Positions 25,414 to 34,473 of a stretch of 57,753 nt of DNA are shown piece after piece; position 1 is the first letter of the stretch, and every line of letters starts with the position of its first letter. The notes under the pieces are model-generated. The model was given only the letters and a program-made list of their open reading frames with translations, had not been told where the DNA came from and did no database searches. The position numbers were made by a program, and so were the translations under genes. The stretch is from contig JABWAQ010000009.1 in assembly GCA_013360945.1 (NCBI GenBank), forward strand, positions 1 through 57,753, given 5' to 3'. This DNA comes from Candidatus Brocadia sp. (GTDB lineage Bacteria; Planctomycetota; Brocadiia; Brocadiales; Brocadiaceae).

Positions 25414-26928
25414 TTACCTCCCCATTCTTAGCAAGCCCAGGTGCGGTTCCTTAAAGGAGTAGAGGTTGTGGACGGCGCCTTCAGTTTGGGCTGATAACGA
25501 CCGCATTTCAAAGCGGAGTGTCCCGTCATAGAGCCCGTGATGAAGTTCTTGTATACTTTTTCGCCCAAGCTCCTGTAATGAATGGAGGAGGCTCTGCATC
25601 AGATATTGGACAAGATGGACGATCGAACCCTTATCTACCACCGTACCGGTAACACCCTGTGCAACCTTTATCCGGTCTTCGACGGAGAGATACCGTTTCC
25701 CCCCGCCTTTTTCCATGGCCTCATGTGATGCCATACCCCGATATTTTTTCACGCGCACCCCTCCTTCATAAAAATATTCACCAGGAGATTCGCTGGTACC
25801 GGCAAGTAAACCACCCATCATAACGGCGCTGGCGCCCAGGGATAATGCCTTTACAATATGCCCGATATTGGCGATACCGCCATCTGCAATAATAGGAATA
25901 TTGGCGTATTCCTTAGAAAATTTTGCAGTATGATAAACGGCTGAGCCCTGTGCCCTCCCAACAGAAAGGGTGTCTTGCGTAATACAGATAGACCCGCTAC
26001 CCATACCAATACGGAGGGCATCGACGCCCGCATCGATCAATGACTTGCACTGTCTGGCGGTGACGACGTTTCCTCCCACCACATCAATCTGCGGGTATTT
26101 TTGCTTAATGTATTTGATCGTATTAATTTGAAAAACAGAATCGCCCTGGGAGGAATCGATCACGATAACATCGACGCCGGCCTTCACCAGTTCGGCCAGC
26201 CGTTCTTTATCTTCATCCCGTGTAGAAAGCGCTGCCCCAACAAGGAGTTGCTTGTCCTGATTTTTCGATGCAAAGGGGAAGTCCTCATTCTTCAGCAAAT
26301 CGGTACGGCTCATGAGAGACACAAGACGTCCCTGTTTATCGACAATCGGAAGTTTACCTTTTTTGCTTTCTTTCAGTATTCTGTTCCCCTCGGCAAGTGA
26401 GATACCGGCTGGCGCTGTTATCAGCTGTGTAGTCATGACCTCTTTTAGTCTTTTGGCTCGATTTTCCTCAAAATCGATATCCCTCTTGGTTACAATGCCA
26501 ACGAGTTTCGAGTTTAATGTGCCATCATCAGTAATAGGTATACCTGAAAAACCATGCTTCTCCTTGAGGACATCGACATCGTGGATGGTGTGGTTTGGGC
26601 TAAGGACAACGGGTTCCGTAATAAACCCGTTCTCGAATCTCTTGACCCGGCGCACTTCCTGCACCTGATCTTCAACGCTGTTGTTATAATGAATGATGCC
26701 GATCCCCCCAAGCATAGCCATGCTGATAGCCATCCTGGATTCGGTTACGGTATCCATAGGGGAGCTCACCACGGGTCTTTTGATCTTGATATTGCGGGTT
26801 AAGTTAGTGTCAAGACCTATCTTGTCCATGGCAAAATCGATATGGCCCGGGAGCAGAATAAAATCGTTATAGGTGATGCCCCCTTGACGTTCGAAAAAGG
26901 TTTTAGCGTCCAGTCCGTTGGGTGACAT
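25414..26928 (-). CDS. guaB: IMP dehydrogenase, eukaryote-like type
   Basis: This 504-aa enzyme oxidises IMP to XMP, the committed step to GMP. It has the N-terminal barrel start ([17 protein letters not shown]), the CBS pair (about 105-220), the catalytic loop [10 protein letters not shown] with C315, and the flap region ending AQGVTGTV. Residues around the Cys, [33 protein letters not shown] and the C-terminal [19 protein letters not shown] resemble human IMPDH much more than typical bacterial GuaB (GPGSICTTR). Ribosome-binding site GGAGGTAATG precedes the ATG. The eukaryote-like clade is known to include some bacteria, so transfer is possible but direction is unknown. Confidence 0.93.
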   Translation of the reverse strand: MSPNGLDAKTFFERQGGITYNDFILLPGHIDFAMDKIGLDTNLTRNIKIKRPVVSSPMDTVTESRMAISMAMLGGIGIIHYNNSVEDQVQEVRRVKRFENGFITEPVVLSPNHTIHDVDVLKEKHGFSGIPITDDGTLNSKLVGIVTKRDIDFEENRAKRLKEVMTTQLITAPAGISLAEGNRILKESKKGKLPIVDKQGRLVSLMSRTDLLKNEDFPFASKNQDKQLLVGAALSTRDEDKERLAELVKAGVDVIVIDSSQGDSVFQINTIKYIKQKYPQIDVVGGNVVTARQCKSLIDAGVDALRIGMGSGSICITQDTLSVGRAQGSAVYHTAKFSKEYANIPIIADGGIANIGHIVKALSLGASAVMMGGLLAGTSESPGEYFYEGGVRVKKYRGMASHEAMEKGGGKRYLSVEDRIKVAQGVTGTVVDKGSIVHLVQYLMQSLLHSLQELGRKSIQELHHGLYDGTLRFEMRSLSAQTEGAVHNLYSFKEPHLGLLRMGR

Positions 26929-27232
26929 AAGAGTTATATCATTACCTCCGATAATAGATTAATACGTTTATTTTTAAAGATGTTGAAACGTTAAAATTCA
27001 ACATACAACATTATAGTATCTTTTTAACCATTAGACAACTTATAGTATTGATATCACTTTTTTTACCTCAAGTTGTTCTGTCTTTATTACGCTCGCTTTT
27101 GACATTTACGTTATGCCTCCACTTTAACGATATATAGCAATCTCATTGCGGGTTCAGGTTGCAAACCTAAACCCGCGACCGGAGTTTATACAGTTAATCT
27201 CATCAGATTTATTTCTTTAAAATTATTTACAA
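26929..27232. other. Gap upstream of guaB
   Basis: About 300 bp of AT-rich DNA hold the guaB leader on the minus strand. No gene or clear promoter pair was recognised. A GGTTCAGGTTGCAAACCTAAACC inexact hairpin, written here only as GGTT...AACC, lies near 27150-27172. Confidence 0.4.
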
Positions 27233-27484
27233 TTATAAATCCCAAATTGGCAATCGTAAACCTAAAATCCCAACCTCCGCAAAGAGAGTATTTTCATAAA
27301 GACCTGCCTGGGTTTTTTGCATCGGACTGTCCAAGCGCTTCAAGCTTTTTATAGTCGTCATTCCTACAACAACAGCAACAGGTTTCTTTCTCTTTTCAAT
27401 AATTACCCTCTCTTTCTGACGTTCTGCTGCCGTTACAACCTCGGATAATCTTGCCTTTGCATCTGCAAGACTTAATGTTTTCAT
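27233..27484 (-). CDS. Phd/YefM-type antitoxin with replaced C-terminus
   Basis: This 83-aa protein begins MKTLSLADAKARLSEVVTAA and has KERVIIEKRKKPVAVVVGM, the Phd/YefM DNA-binding half. A good ribosome-binding site (GGAGGTATATC) supports the start at 27484. The toxin-binding C-terminus is abnormal: the last residues (VGILGLRLPIWDL) are read from a dispersed ATTTACGATTTGGGATTT-type repeat at 27236-27270. No toxin gene follows. It looks like an antitoxin truncated by repeat insertion. Confidence 0.65.
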   Translation of the reverse strand: MKTLSLADAKARLSEVVTAAERQKERVIIEKRKKPVAVVVGMTTIKSLKRLDSPMQKTQAGLYENTLFAEVGILGLRLPIWDL

Positions 27485-27522
27485 GATATACCTCCATTTA
27501 TTGCATTTTATTTGTGTACTTT

Positions 27523-27550
27523 GTAATGGCAATTCATGAATTGCCACTAC
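27523..27550. repeat. GTAGGGGC-family palindrome, AATTC core
   Basis: A 28-bp palindrome, arms GTAATGGCAATTCA and TGAATTGCCACTAC, with one mismatch. It has the same size and end bases as the copy in the C-subunit gene but a wholly different core. Confidence 0.7.
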
Positions 27551-27597
27551 ACCGATTGAAATTCCTTAGAATTAAGTAACATGAAAATTTCTTTATA

Positions 27598-27750
27598 CTA
27601 TACCTGATTTGTCATTAGACCTTTACCAACCAGTTTGAGAGAATTTCCCAAAGGAATGGTCGCAATGATCAGAACAGGCTCAGGCAGAATCGGTCCATGA
27701 ATAGTTACATTTGATTTGAGATGATCAAAAGATAAAGCATCTTTTAACAT
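27598..27750 (-). pseudogene. 50-codon remnant of a helicase-type N-terminus
   Basis: The frame starts MLKDALSFDHLKSNVTIHGP and has LPEPVLIIATIPLGNSLKLV. This resembles the short N-terminal domain that precedes SNF2-type helicases (DUF3883-like proteins), recalled from family style. It stops after GLMTNQV and nothing of the helicase core follows before priA. No ribosome-binding site is obvious. It is probably a gene fragment. Confidence 0.4.
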
Positions 27751-27798
27751 TTTATTTTATTGAGAATGTACGGTAATTTCTATAATTCTTGACAAAAC

Positions 27799-30117
27799 TT
27801 ATAACATCATATAGGGATCAACATCAACCATTGTCTGCACACTTTTTGACGGTTTTAGCATTTCTGCAATGCCTTGAAGGGCATCATGAATGCTTGTATG
27901 GTTTTGCGCCTTTAATAAAATATGCCATCGGAACAGGTTGTTGATTTTCGTCACGGGGGCTGGTGATGGTCCGAGTATTTTCAGATGATCCCCATGGGTT
28001 TTTGCAAATTCTTTCAGTTTATCGCCAACGATGGAGGCCTTTTCTTTGGCTTTGTCCTCCTTTGGGCCGCGGAAGACGATCCGTGCCAGTTTCCCAAAAG
28101 GGGGATAATTCAATTGTTTCCTGTATTCCAGTTCTTTCCTTGCAAATCCTTCATAATCGTGGGCTGCTGCATACGTGATGCTGTAATGTCTGGGATTAAA
28201 GGATTGCACCACCACCCGCCCGCCCTTTGTTCCCCTGCCAGTGCGGCCTGCAACCTGTGAGATGAGTTGAAATGTTCGTTCGCTTGCACGGAAATCGGGC
28301 AGATTCAGTAACGTGTCCGCAGAGATTACCCCGACGAGGGTAACATTGGGAAAATCCAGCCCCTTTGCGATCATCTGGGTGCCAAGCAATATGTGAAACT
28401 CCCCACGTTCAAATGCGGTTAAGGCTTTTTCGTAGGCGTCGCGTACACGCATGGAATCGCTGTCCATCCGGATAATTTTACAGTCAGGAAACTTGTTCCT
28501 GATTTCTTCTTCAATTTTTTCCGTCCCAAAACCGCGATAGTTAATAGTATTGGCCAGGCAATCCGGGCATGATTCAGGAGGACGGGTTTCTGCATGACAA
28601 TAATGGCATAACGTAGTATTGAATTTTTTGTGAAAGGTCATGGGGATATCACATCGCTGACATTTTAATACAAATCCGCACCGTTTGCAGTTAATATACG
28701 GCGCAAACCCTCTCCGGTTCAAAAACAAGATCACCTGTTCGTTTCGGGCAAGGGACTGGTTCATGTAATATTGCAACCGTTGGGAAATGATGTTGTACCC
28801 CCGGCGTTTGCGGACTTCCTCGCCCATATCTACAATATCGACAGGAGGGAGTTGCCGTTCGCCAATTCTCTTTGAAAGGACGACCTTTTCATAGTTTCCG
28901 TTCAATGCCTGATGGTAACTCTCCAGGGAGGGAGTAGCCGTACCCATAATAACCAGGGCGTTCTCATAGGTTGCCCTGAGGATGGCGATATCCCTGGCAT
29001 TGTACCGGGGGTTATTTTCCTGTTTATAGGTGTTCTCGTGTTCCTCATCGATGATAATTAGCCCAACATTCTTCAGGGGGGCAAATATGGATGATCGAGC
29101 GCCGATGACGATGTCCACCTTGTCTTCTTTAATATCGTTCCATTCTGATTGATGGACGGTGCCCAGGAGGTTGCTGTGTAATACGGCTACCCTGTTGAAT
29201 CGTGCCCTTATCCTTTGAATGGTTTGTGGAGTAAGGGATATTTCGGGGACGAGGAACAGAGCCTTGCGACCCTGTTCAATCGACCGGGTAATGGCTTGCA
29301 GGTAGATCTCCGTCTTTCCGCTGCCGGTAATACCGTGAAGCAATATAACGCCCGGCTTGGGCTGTGTAAGTTTTTTGCAGATGGTATCGAAGGCGTTTTG
29401 CTGTTCCTGGGTAAGGGTTAAATGTTGCTGCAACTGGCCGGTAGTTCGATACGTATTTACAGCATCCGGAAGCCTGTTTTCAAGAATGATAAAGCCTTTT
29501 TTCTCCAATTGACGAAGGCCGGGCATCTTGCAGCCACTGATGCGGATCAATTCTTTGGCGCTTATTTCATTGGAATGTTCTAAAAGAATTTCCAGCGCCC
29601 TGGCCTGTTTTGATGCGCGGGACTTCATTTGTAAGAGAGATTCCTGATTGAGAGTTGAGGTCTGCCCGCTACATCTCGCAAACGTGTTCCATTTTTCTTT
29701 TCTGTTACTGCGTACGACAGGTGGGATAACGGCAGAGATCGCCTCTCCCCATCCGCAGCAATAATGAGACGATAACCACCGGGTAATCTCCAGCATGAGA
29801 TCGTTGGCCAGTGGGGTTTTATCGATTACGCCTAAGATATCTTTTGTTTTGTCGGTAAACGGGGTACCGGTAAATCCGACGCAAAACCCGGTTGTTATCT
29901 TGTTGCCAAAAGGTATTTTTACCCGCATACCGGCTGCAAGATTTTCCCGCAAGTACGGGGGAATGCTATAATGAAATACCTTTTGTAAAGGAATATTGAC
30001 GACCACTTCTGCGTATAATTTCTGAGGGGATTGCGTTGCCGGCGTGGTGTACGTTTCCGGTACGACATCAATGGGACGCGCCGGGGGTGAATTCTGATTG
30101 AGGATACTGGCAGGCAT
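27799..30117 (-). CDS. priA: Primosomal replication restart helicase PriA
   Basis: This 772-aa protein has the 3'-DNA-binding N-terminus (YAEVVVNIPLQKVFHYSIP) and a winged-helix segment. The helicase core follows, with Walker A HGITGSGKTEIYL, DEEHENTYKQ and TATPSLESY. The zinc-binding insert is CKRCGFVLKCQRC ... CHYCHAE ... CPDC, and late motifs are LGTQMIAKGLDFPNVTLVG and RTGRGTKGG. It reloads the replisome at stalled forks. The length is normal. About 35 N-terminal residues precede the conserved region, so a later start is possible. It stands alone on the minus strand. Confidence 0.95.
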   Translation of the reverse strand: MPASILNQNSPPARPIDVVPETYTTPATQSPQKLYAEVVVNIPLQKVFHYSIPPYLRENLAAGMRVKIPFGNKITTGFCVGFTGTPFTDKTKDILGVIDKTPLANDLMLEITRWLSSHYCCGWGEAISAVIPPVVRSNRKEKWNTFARCSGQTSTLNQESLLQMKSRASKQARALEILLEHSNEISAKELIRISGCKMPGLRQLEKKGFIILENRLPDAVNTYRTTGQLQQHLTLTQEQQNAFDTICKKLTQPKPGVILLHGITGSGKTEIYLQAITRSIEQGRKALFLVPEISLTPQTIQRIRARFNRVAVLHSNLLGTVHQSEWNDIKEDKVDIVIGARSSIFAPLKNVGLIIIDEEHENTYKQENNPRYNARDIAILRATYENALVIMGTATPSLESYHQALNGNYEKVVLSKRIGERQLPPVDIVDMGEEVRKRRGYNIISQRLQYYMNQSLARNEQVILFLNRRGFAPYINCKRCGFVLKCQRCDIPMTFHKKFNTTLCHYCHAETRPPESCPDCLANTINYRGFGTEKIEEEIRNKFPDCKIIRMDSDSMRVRDAYEKALTAFERGEFHILLGTQMIAKGLDFPNVTLVGVISADTLLNLPDFRASERTFQLISQVAGRTGRGTKGGRVVVQSFNPRHYSITYAAAHDYEGFARKELEYRKQLNYPPFGKLARIVFRGPKEDKAKEKASIVGDKLKEFAKTHGDHLKILGPSPAPVTKINNLFRWHILLKAQNHTSIHDALQGIAEMLKPSKSVQTMVDVDPYMML

Positions 30118-30530
30118 AAATTCCTATTTTAATGAATAATTTTAATGGTAAGATACTAGCAAAAAAGAGAATATCATGTCAAGGTATATACGGCACAATG
30201 CAGCGATTCGCCGGTATGTCATTGGCTTGAACAAGACATAAGCGTGTACTAACGGTTTGGCTTAAGCTGGTTCAATCTTGCAGATTGAACCAGGCGTCTC
30301 GAATCATATCATAGGTTTTTAACAAATACCAATTGTAAAAATGCCACCCTGAGCAATAAAAGAGATTCTTCGCTTCGCTCAGAATGACAAAGAGGGAGGT
30401 ATTTTCAGGCGGAAATTCTTATACGATCAAGCTAATTCTTATCATGCCATTTTTCCCCCATCCTTCTATCAGTCTCCAAGTCTTTCCTTTCTCGAAAATA
30501 TCCTCATGCAAGCCCTAAAAGTGTATTCCC
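30118..30530. other. Repeat-bearing gap between divergent priA and purA
   Basis: No gene. Contains a perfect 12-bp-stem palindrome (30267-30293) and a GAGATTCTTCGCTTCGCTCA-type block at 30341-30395 of a kind common in many bacterial intergenic regions. The priA promoter should lie near 30120-30200 but was not resolved. Confidence 0.5.
30267..30293. repeat. GGTTCAATC-family palindrome, perfect copy
   Basis: CTGGTTCAATCT, TGC, AGATTGAACCAG: the best copy of the family found at 970, 1059 and 1941, with a 12-bp perfect stem. Confidence 0.85.
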
Positions 30531-30559
30531 TTGACATTCATTCCCCCATTTTCTATAAT
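30531..30559 (+). promoter_or_regulatory. Sigma70-type promoter of the purA operon
   Basis: TTGACA (30531-30536) and TATAAT (30554-30559) both match consensus perfectly and are separated by 17 bp. The expected transcript starts near 30566, about 45 nt before purA. It probably drives the tightly packed genes from purA onward. Confidence 0.85.
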
Positions 30560-30609
30560 TCGGTAAAAGCTTATTTCCCAACGAATTCGGAGGTTTTTGC
30601 CAAATCTTT

Positions 30610-31905
30610 ATGGAAAATTTACCTATGGGGTCGAATACCTGCCTTGTTGGTTTACAGTGGGGAGACGAAGGCAAGGGAAAGATTGTCGATATACTCACGG
30701 AGTCCTTTGACATTATCGTAAGGTATCAAGGTGGAAGCAATGCAGGCCATACCGTTGTAATAAATAATGAAAAATTCGTGTTACATCTCCTTCCTTCCGG
30801 TATCCTCAGAAAAAACAAATGTTGTGTCATCGGTAGCGGAGTCGCTCTTGATCCCCTCCAATTACTGGAAGAAATCGCTGAGTTACGAAAGAAGAATATA
30901 GACGTAGGCAACAACCTCCGCATCAGTGAAATAGCACATCTGGTGTTCCCCTATCACAAAAAATTCGATGAACTTTCTGAATCAGAAAAAGGCGATGAAA
31001 AGATTGGCACGACCCGCAGGGGTATCGGGCCATGTTATACCGATAAAATGGCCCGTAATGGAATACGGGTGGCCGATCTTTACCATCCTGAGCACTTCAG
31101 GCAACGGCTAAAAAAAGTGGTAGAGGAAAAAAACAGGATATTTGTACGTTTGTATAATACCGACGCATTATCATGGGAGGATATTTACGATACGTATTGC
31201 GGGTATGCAGAGCAGATCAAACCTTTTGTATGCAATACGGTAGTGTTCATGGACGAGGCCATAAAGGCCAAAAAAAAGATATTGTTCGAAGGCGCCCAGG
31301 GTTCGTTGCTCGATGTGGATTTTGGCACCTATCCCTTTATTACATCGTCCTCAGTTACCTCAGGTGGAGCTGCGATTGGCACCGGTATTTGCCCCAAGCA
31401 GATACACAGGGTACTGGGTGTAATGAAGTCCTACACGACGCGGGTTGGCAGCGGTCCGTTCCCATCTGAATTGAATGATGATTTGGGCGAATATTTAAGG
31501 AAAAAGGGGGGGGAATATGGCGCTACGACCGGGAGACCCAGGCGCTGCGGCTGGTTTGATGCAGTCGCCGTAAAACATGCCATCATGGTAAACGGTGTGG
31601 ACAGCGCTGTTTTGACGAAACTGGACGTGTTGGATGAGCAGAAGACGATAAAGATATGTGTAGGTTATAAATTTGACGATACGGTATACGACGTGTTCCC
31701 CACAGATTTGGCAGCACGGTCAGAATGTCAGCCGGTATATAAGGAAGTACCAGGTTGGCAGCAGGATACGTCCAGGATGCGCGATATGAGGGATATTCCT
31801 TCTCAGGCAAAAAATTATATAAATACCCTTGAAAAGATTTTGGGTATCAAGGTTGAAATGCTTTCAGTCGGTCCAGACCGCGGTCAGGTTGTGAATCTCA
31901 TATGA
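30610..31905 (+). CDS. purA: Adenylosuccinate synthetase
   Basis: This 431-aa enzyme joins IMP and aspartate using GTP, the first step from IMP to AMP. It has the GTP loop QWGDEGKGK (residues 16-24), GGSNAGHTVV, TRRGIGPCYTDKM, EGAQGSLLDVDFGTYPF and the C-terminal GRPRRCGWFDAVAVKHA. Length is typical. A GGAGG sequence lies rather far (about 17 nt) before the ATG, so initiation may not be strong. With guaB 4 kb away both IMP branches are in this window. It overlaps uppS by 4 bp. Confidence 0.96.
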   Translation: MENLPMGSNTCLVGLQWGDEGKGKIVDILTESFDIIVRYQGGSNAGHTVVINNEKFVLHLLPSGILRKNKCCVIGSGVALDPLQLLEEIAELRKKNIDVGNNLRISEIAHLVFPYHKKFDELSESEKGDEKIGTTRRGIGPCYTDKMARNGIRVADLYHPEHFRQRLKKVVEEKNRIFVRLYNTDALSWEDIYDTYCGYAEQIKPFVCNTVVFMDEAIKAKKKILFEGAQGSLLDVDFGTYPFITSSSVTSGGAAIGTGICPKQIHRVLGVMKSYTTRVGSGPFPSELNDDLGEYLRKKGGEYGATTGRPRRCGWFDAVAVKHAIMVNGVDSAVLTKLDVLDEQKTIKICVGYKFDDTVYDVFPTDLAARSECQPVYKEVPGWQQDTSRMRDMRDIPSQAKNYINTLEKILGIKVEMLSVGPDRGQVVNLI

Positions 31906-32618
31906 GCGGAAACGGGTATTTACCTTCGCACATTGCGATTATCATGGATGGGAACGGACGATGGGCAAAGCGCAGGGGGCTGGTAAGAATCCGGGGGCAT
32001 AAGGCGGGAGTCGAGTCTGTCCGTGAAATAACGCGAGAGTGTGCAAAAAAACATGTAAAACAGCTTACGCTCTATGCATTTTCCCAGGAAAATTGGAAAA
32101 GGCCGAAGCGGGAAGTTAATCTGTTGATGAAACTCCTGAAAGAATTCCTTATCAAGGAGCGAAAAGAGATTGAAGAAAACAATATCCGTTTAACAGCAAT
32201 CGGTCGAATAAGCGGTCTTCCGGAAGATGTGCAGGGAGAACTTGCCGTCAGTATGGAAGAAAGCAGAAGGAATACCGGGATGGTGCTCTGTCTTGCACTC
32301 AATTACGGAGGACGTTCTGAGATCGTCGATGCGGCAAAAGATATTGCAATACGTGTTAAGGCGGGAAGAATGGGTTTAGAAGAAATTACAGAGGAGACCT
32401 TTAAAAATTTTCTCTATACGAGTGAAATGTCAGACCCGGACTTACTGATAAGAACGGGCGGCGAGATGCGGGTAAGTAATTTTCTCCTGTGGGAGATTTC
32501 GTACACGGAGCTTTGGGTTACTCCCGTTTGCTGGCCTGACTTCAGGAAGGAACATCTGGAGGAGGCGATTCGGGATTATGCACTCCGGGAACGCCGTTTT
32601 GGCGGGTTACGAGAGTGA
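31902..32618 (+). CDS. uppS: Undecaprenyl diphosphate synthase (isoprenyl transferase)
   Basis: This 238-aa cis-prenyltransferase makes the C55 lipid carrier for cell-envelope polysaccharides. It has IIMDGNGRWAKRRG with catalytic D16, HKAGVESVREI, LTLYAFSQENWKRP, and RTGGEMRVSNFLLWEISYTE. ATGA overlap with purA and 4-bp overlap with cdsA show tight coupling. The uppS-cdsA order is very common in bacteria. Confidence 0.95.
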   Translation: MSGNGYLPSHIAIIMDGNGRWAKRRGLVRIRGHKAGVESVREITRECAKKHVKQLTLYAFSQENWKRPKREVNLLMKLLKEFLIKERKEIEENNIRLTAIGRISGLPEDVQGELAVSMEESRRNTGMVLCLALNYGGRSEIVDAAKDIAIRVKAGRMGLEEITEETFKNFLYTSEMSDPDLLIRTGGEMRVSNFLLWEISYTELWVTPVCWPDFRKEHLEEAIRDYALRERRFGGLRE

Positions 32619-33460
32619 GTACACTTCAAACGAGAGTTACCTTCGGCATTATCCTGTTCGCAATGTTCTTTGGCATCCTCTTACTCGATTCCGTATTTCG
32701 GACGGATATAGGATTTGGATGTCTGGCCATTTTGGCCGGTGGGATTGGCCTGTATGAATTCTACAATATTGCGAGTAAAAACGGTTTCTCTCCATTTCGG
32801 ATATCCGGTATTGCCGCCGGGGTATGGTTGTTTGTGTCGTATTGGTTGTCGGTACGCAATAATCCAGGCGCTGATTACCATTTTTTCAGACAGGAAACCA
32901 TCGTTATCCTCATCTTCTGGCTTTTGTTAATCCAGGCTTTTACGCGGGGTACGCAAGACGCCATAAAAAACATAGCGGTAACCGTACTCGGCATTTTCTA
33001 TGTGAACTTTCTTTTGAGTTTTGCCATTGCCTTGCGTCATCTTCCTCAGGGGATTTGCATACTGATTCTGGTTTTATTGGTTTCCAAGTTTGGCGACATC
33101 GGTGGCTATCTGTTAGGCCGGAAATATGGGAGACACAAGCTTGCAAAGGTTATCAGCCCGAATAAAACGATCGAAGGCGCCTGTTTTTCAGTGTTATCGA
33201 GCGTCCTCATAGCGCTCATCTTTAACCTCATCCCACAAACCAGGGTTATCAGTGTGCCCTGGTCACTCGTATTTGGAGCCGTCGTAGGTTTTTCATCTTT
33301 GCTGGGTGATCTGGCGGAATCGCTCCTCAAAAGGGATGCTCATGTAAAGGATTCAAGCCACCTGGTACCCGCCTTTGGCGGGATACTGGATGTGATTGAT
33401 TGTTTATTGGTAAGCATGCCGGTTGCGTATTATTTTTTAGTATTTTTTAAGTTAGTTTAA
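32615..33460 (+). CDS. cdsA: Phosphatidate cytidylyltransferase
   Basis: This 281-aa membrane protein has about eight hydrophobic segments. It has the CdsA signature near the C-terminus: SLLGDLAESLLKRDAHVKDS followed by HLVPAFGGILDVIDCLLV. LLGRKYGRHKLAKVISPNKTIEG precedes it. It makes CDP-diacylglycerol for phospholipid synthesis. It starts in a 4-bp overlap with uppS and ends 2 bp before phoH. Confidence 0.94.
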   Translation: MSTLQTRVTFGIILFAMFFGILLLDSVFRTDIGFGCLAILAGGIGLYEFYNIASKNGFSPFRISGIAAGVWLFVSYWLSVRNNPGADYHFFRQETIVILIFWLLLIQAFTRGTQDAIKNIAVTVLGIFYVNFLLSFAIALRHLPQGICILILVLLVSKFGDIGGYLLGRKYGRHKLAKVISPNKTIEGACFSVLSSVLIALIFNLIPQTRVISVPWSLVFGAVVGFSSLLGDLAESLLKRDAHVKDSSHLVPAFGGILDVIDCLLVSMPVAYYFLVFFKLV

Positions 33461-33462
33461 GT

Positions 33463-34455
33463 ATGGATCAAAAAGTAAGAATTCAAAAACATCCTGAAAA
33501 CACGGAAGAGTTTCAGGAACCTTTAACCTATCAAAACACCCTCATCCTGGAGAACGATGCGGAGGCATCTATTTTATACGGTAGTCACGACCGGCATCTC
33601 CGGCTTGTCAGGGATGCCTTCCGGGTGCATCTCGTTGCCCGCCATGGGTTACTGAAACTCGAAGGGGAAAAGGAACTGGTAAATACCAGCAAAGAGGTGT
33701 TGAACAGGTTACTGGAAATAGTTCGCACTACCGGGCGGTTAGATTTAGAAGATGTAGAGCAGGCCATTATGGACGCAAAGTGCGAGGCAGGTGAAGAATC
33801 TGCCCATACGATTGACGTCTTCCAAAGAGGCATCTTTATAAAGCCAAAGACAGACGGGCAGGCAAAATACATTGAAGCGATTAAAAAGAATGATCTGGTT
33901 TTTTGTATTGGCCCTGCCGGAACGGGAAAGACGTATTTGGCCGTAGCTATGGCGCTCTCCTTTCTAAAGAGTGGACGGATCAGGAGAATCGTGCTTGCCA
34001 GGCCGGCCGTTGAAGCGGGTGAAAAACTTGGGTATTTACCCGGCGATATTAAAGCCAAAGTAAACCCGTACCTTCGACCACTCTACGATGCCATAGCGGA
34101 TATGATGGATGTCGGGCATGTCAGAAAATACCTGGAGAGCGACCTGATAGAGATTCTCCCGCTGGCCTACATGCGCGGGAGAACGCTGAACGATGCCTTT
34201 ATAATCCTCGATGAGGCGCAAAACTGTACCGTAAAACAGATGAAAACTTTTTTAACAAGACTGGGTGTTAAATCGAAGGTCGTGGTAACCGGGGATATTA
34301 CACAGGTTGATTTGTCATCGGGTGAGATGTCCGGCTTAATCGATGTCCAGGAACGGTTAATGAATATTAATAATATATCTTTCGTTTACCTGACCAAGGC
34401 AGACATTATCCGGCACAAGCTGGTTCAGGATATTGTCGATGCGTATGAACTATAA
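33463..34455 (+). CDS. phoH: PhoH-family ATPase
   Basis: This 330-aa protein has a KH-like N-terminal part and an SF1-type ATPase core with Walker A GPAGTGKT (150-157), LARPAVEAGEKLGYLPGD and FIILDEAQNCT. VVTGDITQVDL follows. PhoH proteins are RNA-linked ATPases and are commonly encoded next to ybeY, as here, where the two probably act in rRNA maturation or quality control. It lies 18 bp before ybeY. Confidence 0.93.
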   Translation: MDQKVRIQKHPENTEEFQEPLTYQNTLILENDAEASILYGSHDRHLRLVRDAFRVHLVARHGLLKLEGEKELVNTSKEVLNRLLEIVRTTGRLDLEDVEQAIMDAKCEAGEESAHTIDVFQRGIFIKPKTDGQAKYIEAIKKNDLVFCIGPAGTGKTYLAVAMALSFLKSGRIRRIVLARPAVEAGEKLGYLPGDIKAKVNPYLRPLYDAIADMMDVGHVRKYLESDLIEILPLAYMRGRTLNDAFIILDEAQNCTVKQMKTFLTRLGVKSKVVVTGDITQVDLSSGEMSGLIDVQERLMNINNISFVYLTKADIIRHKLVQDIVDAYEL

Positions 34456-34473
34456 CGACAGAAATAATGTGTA

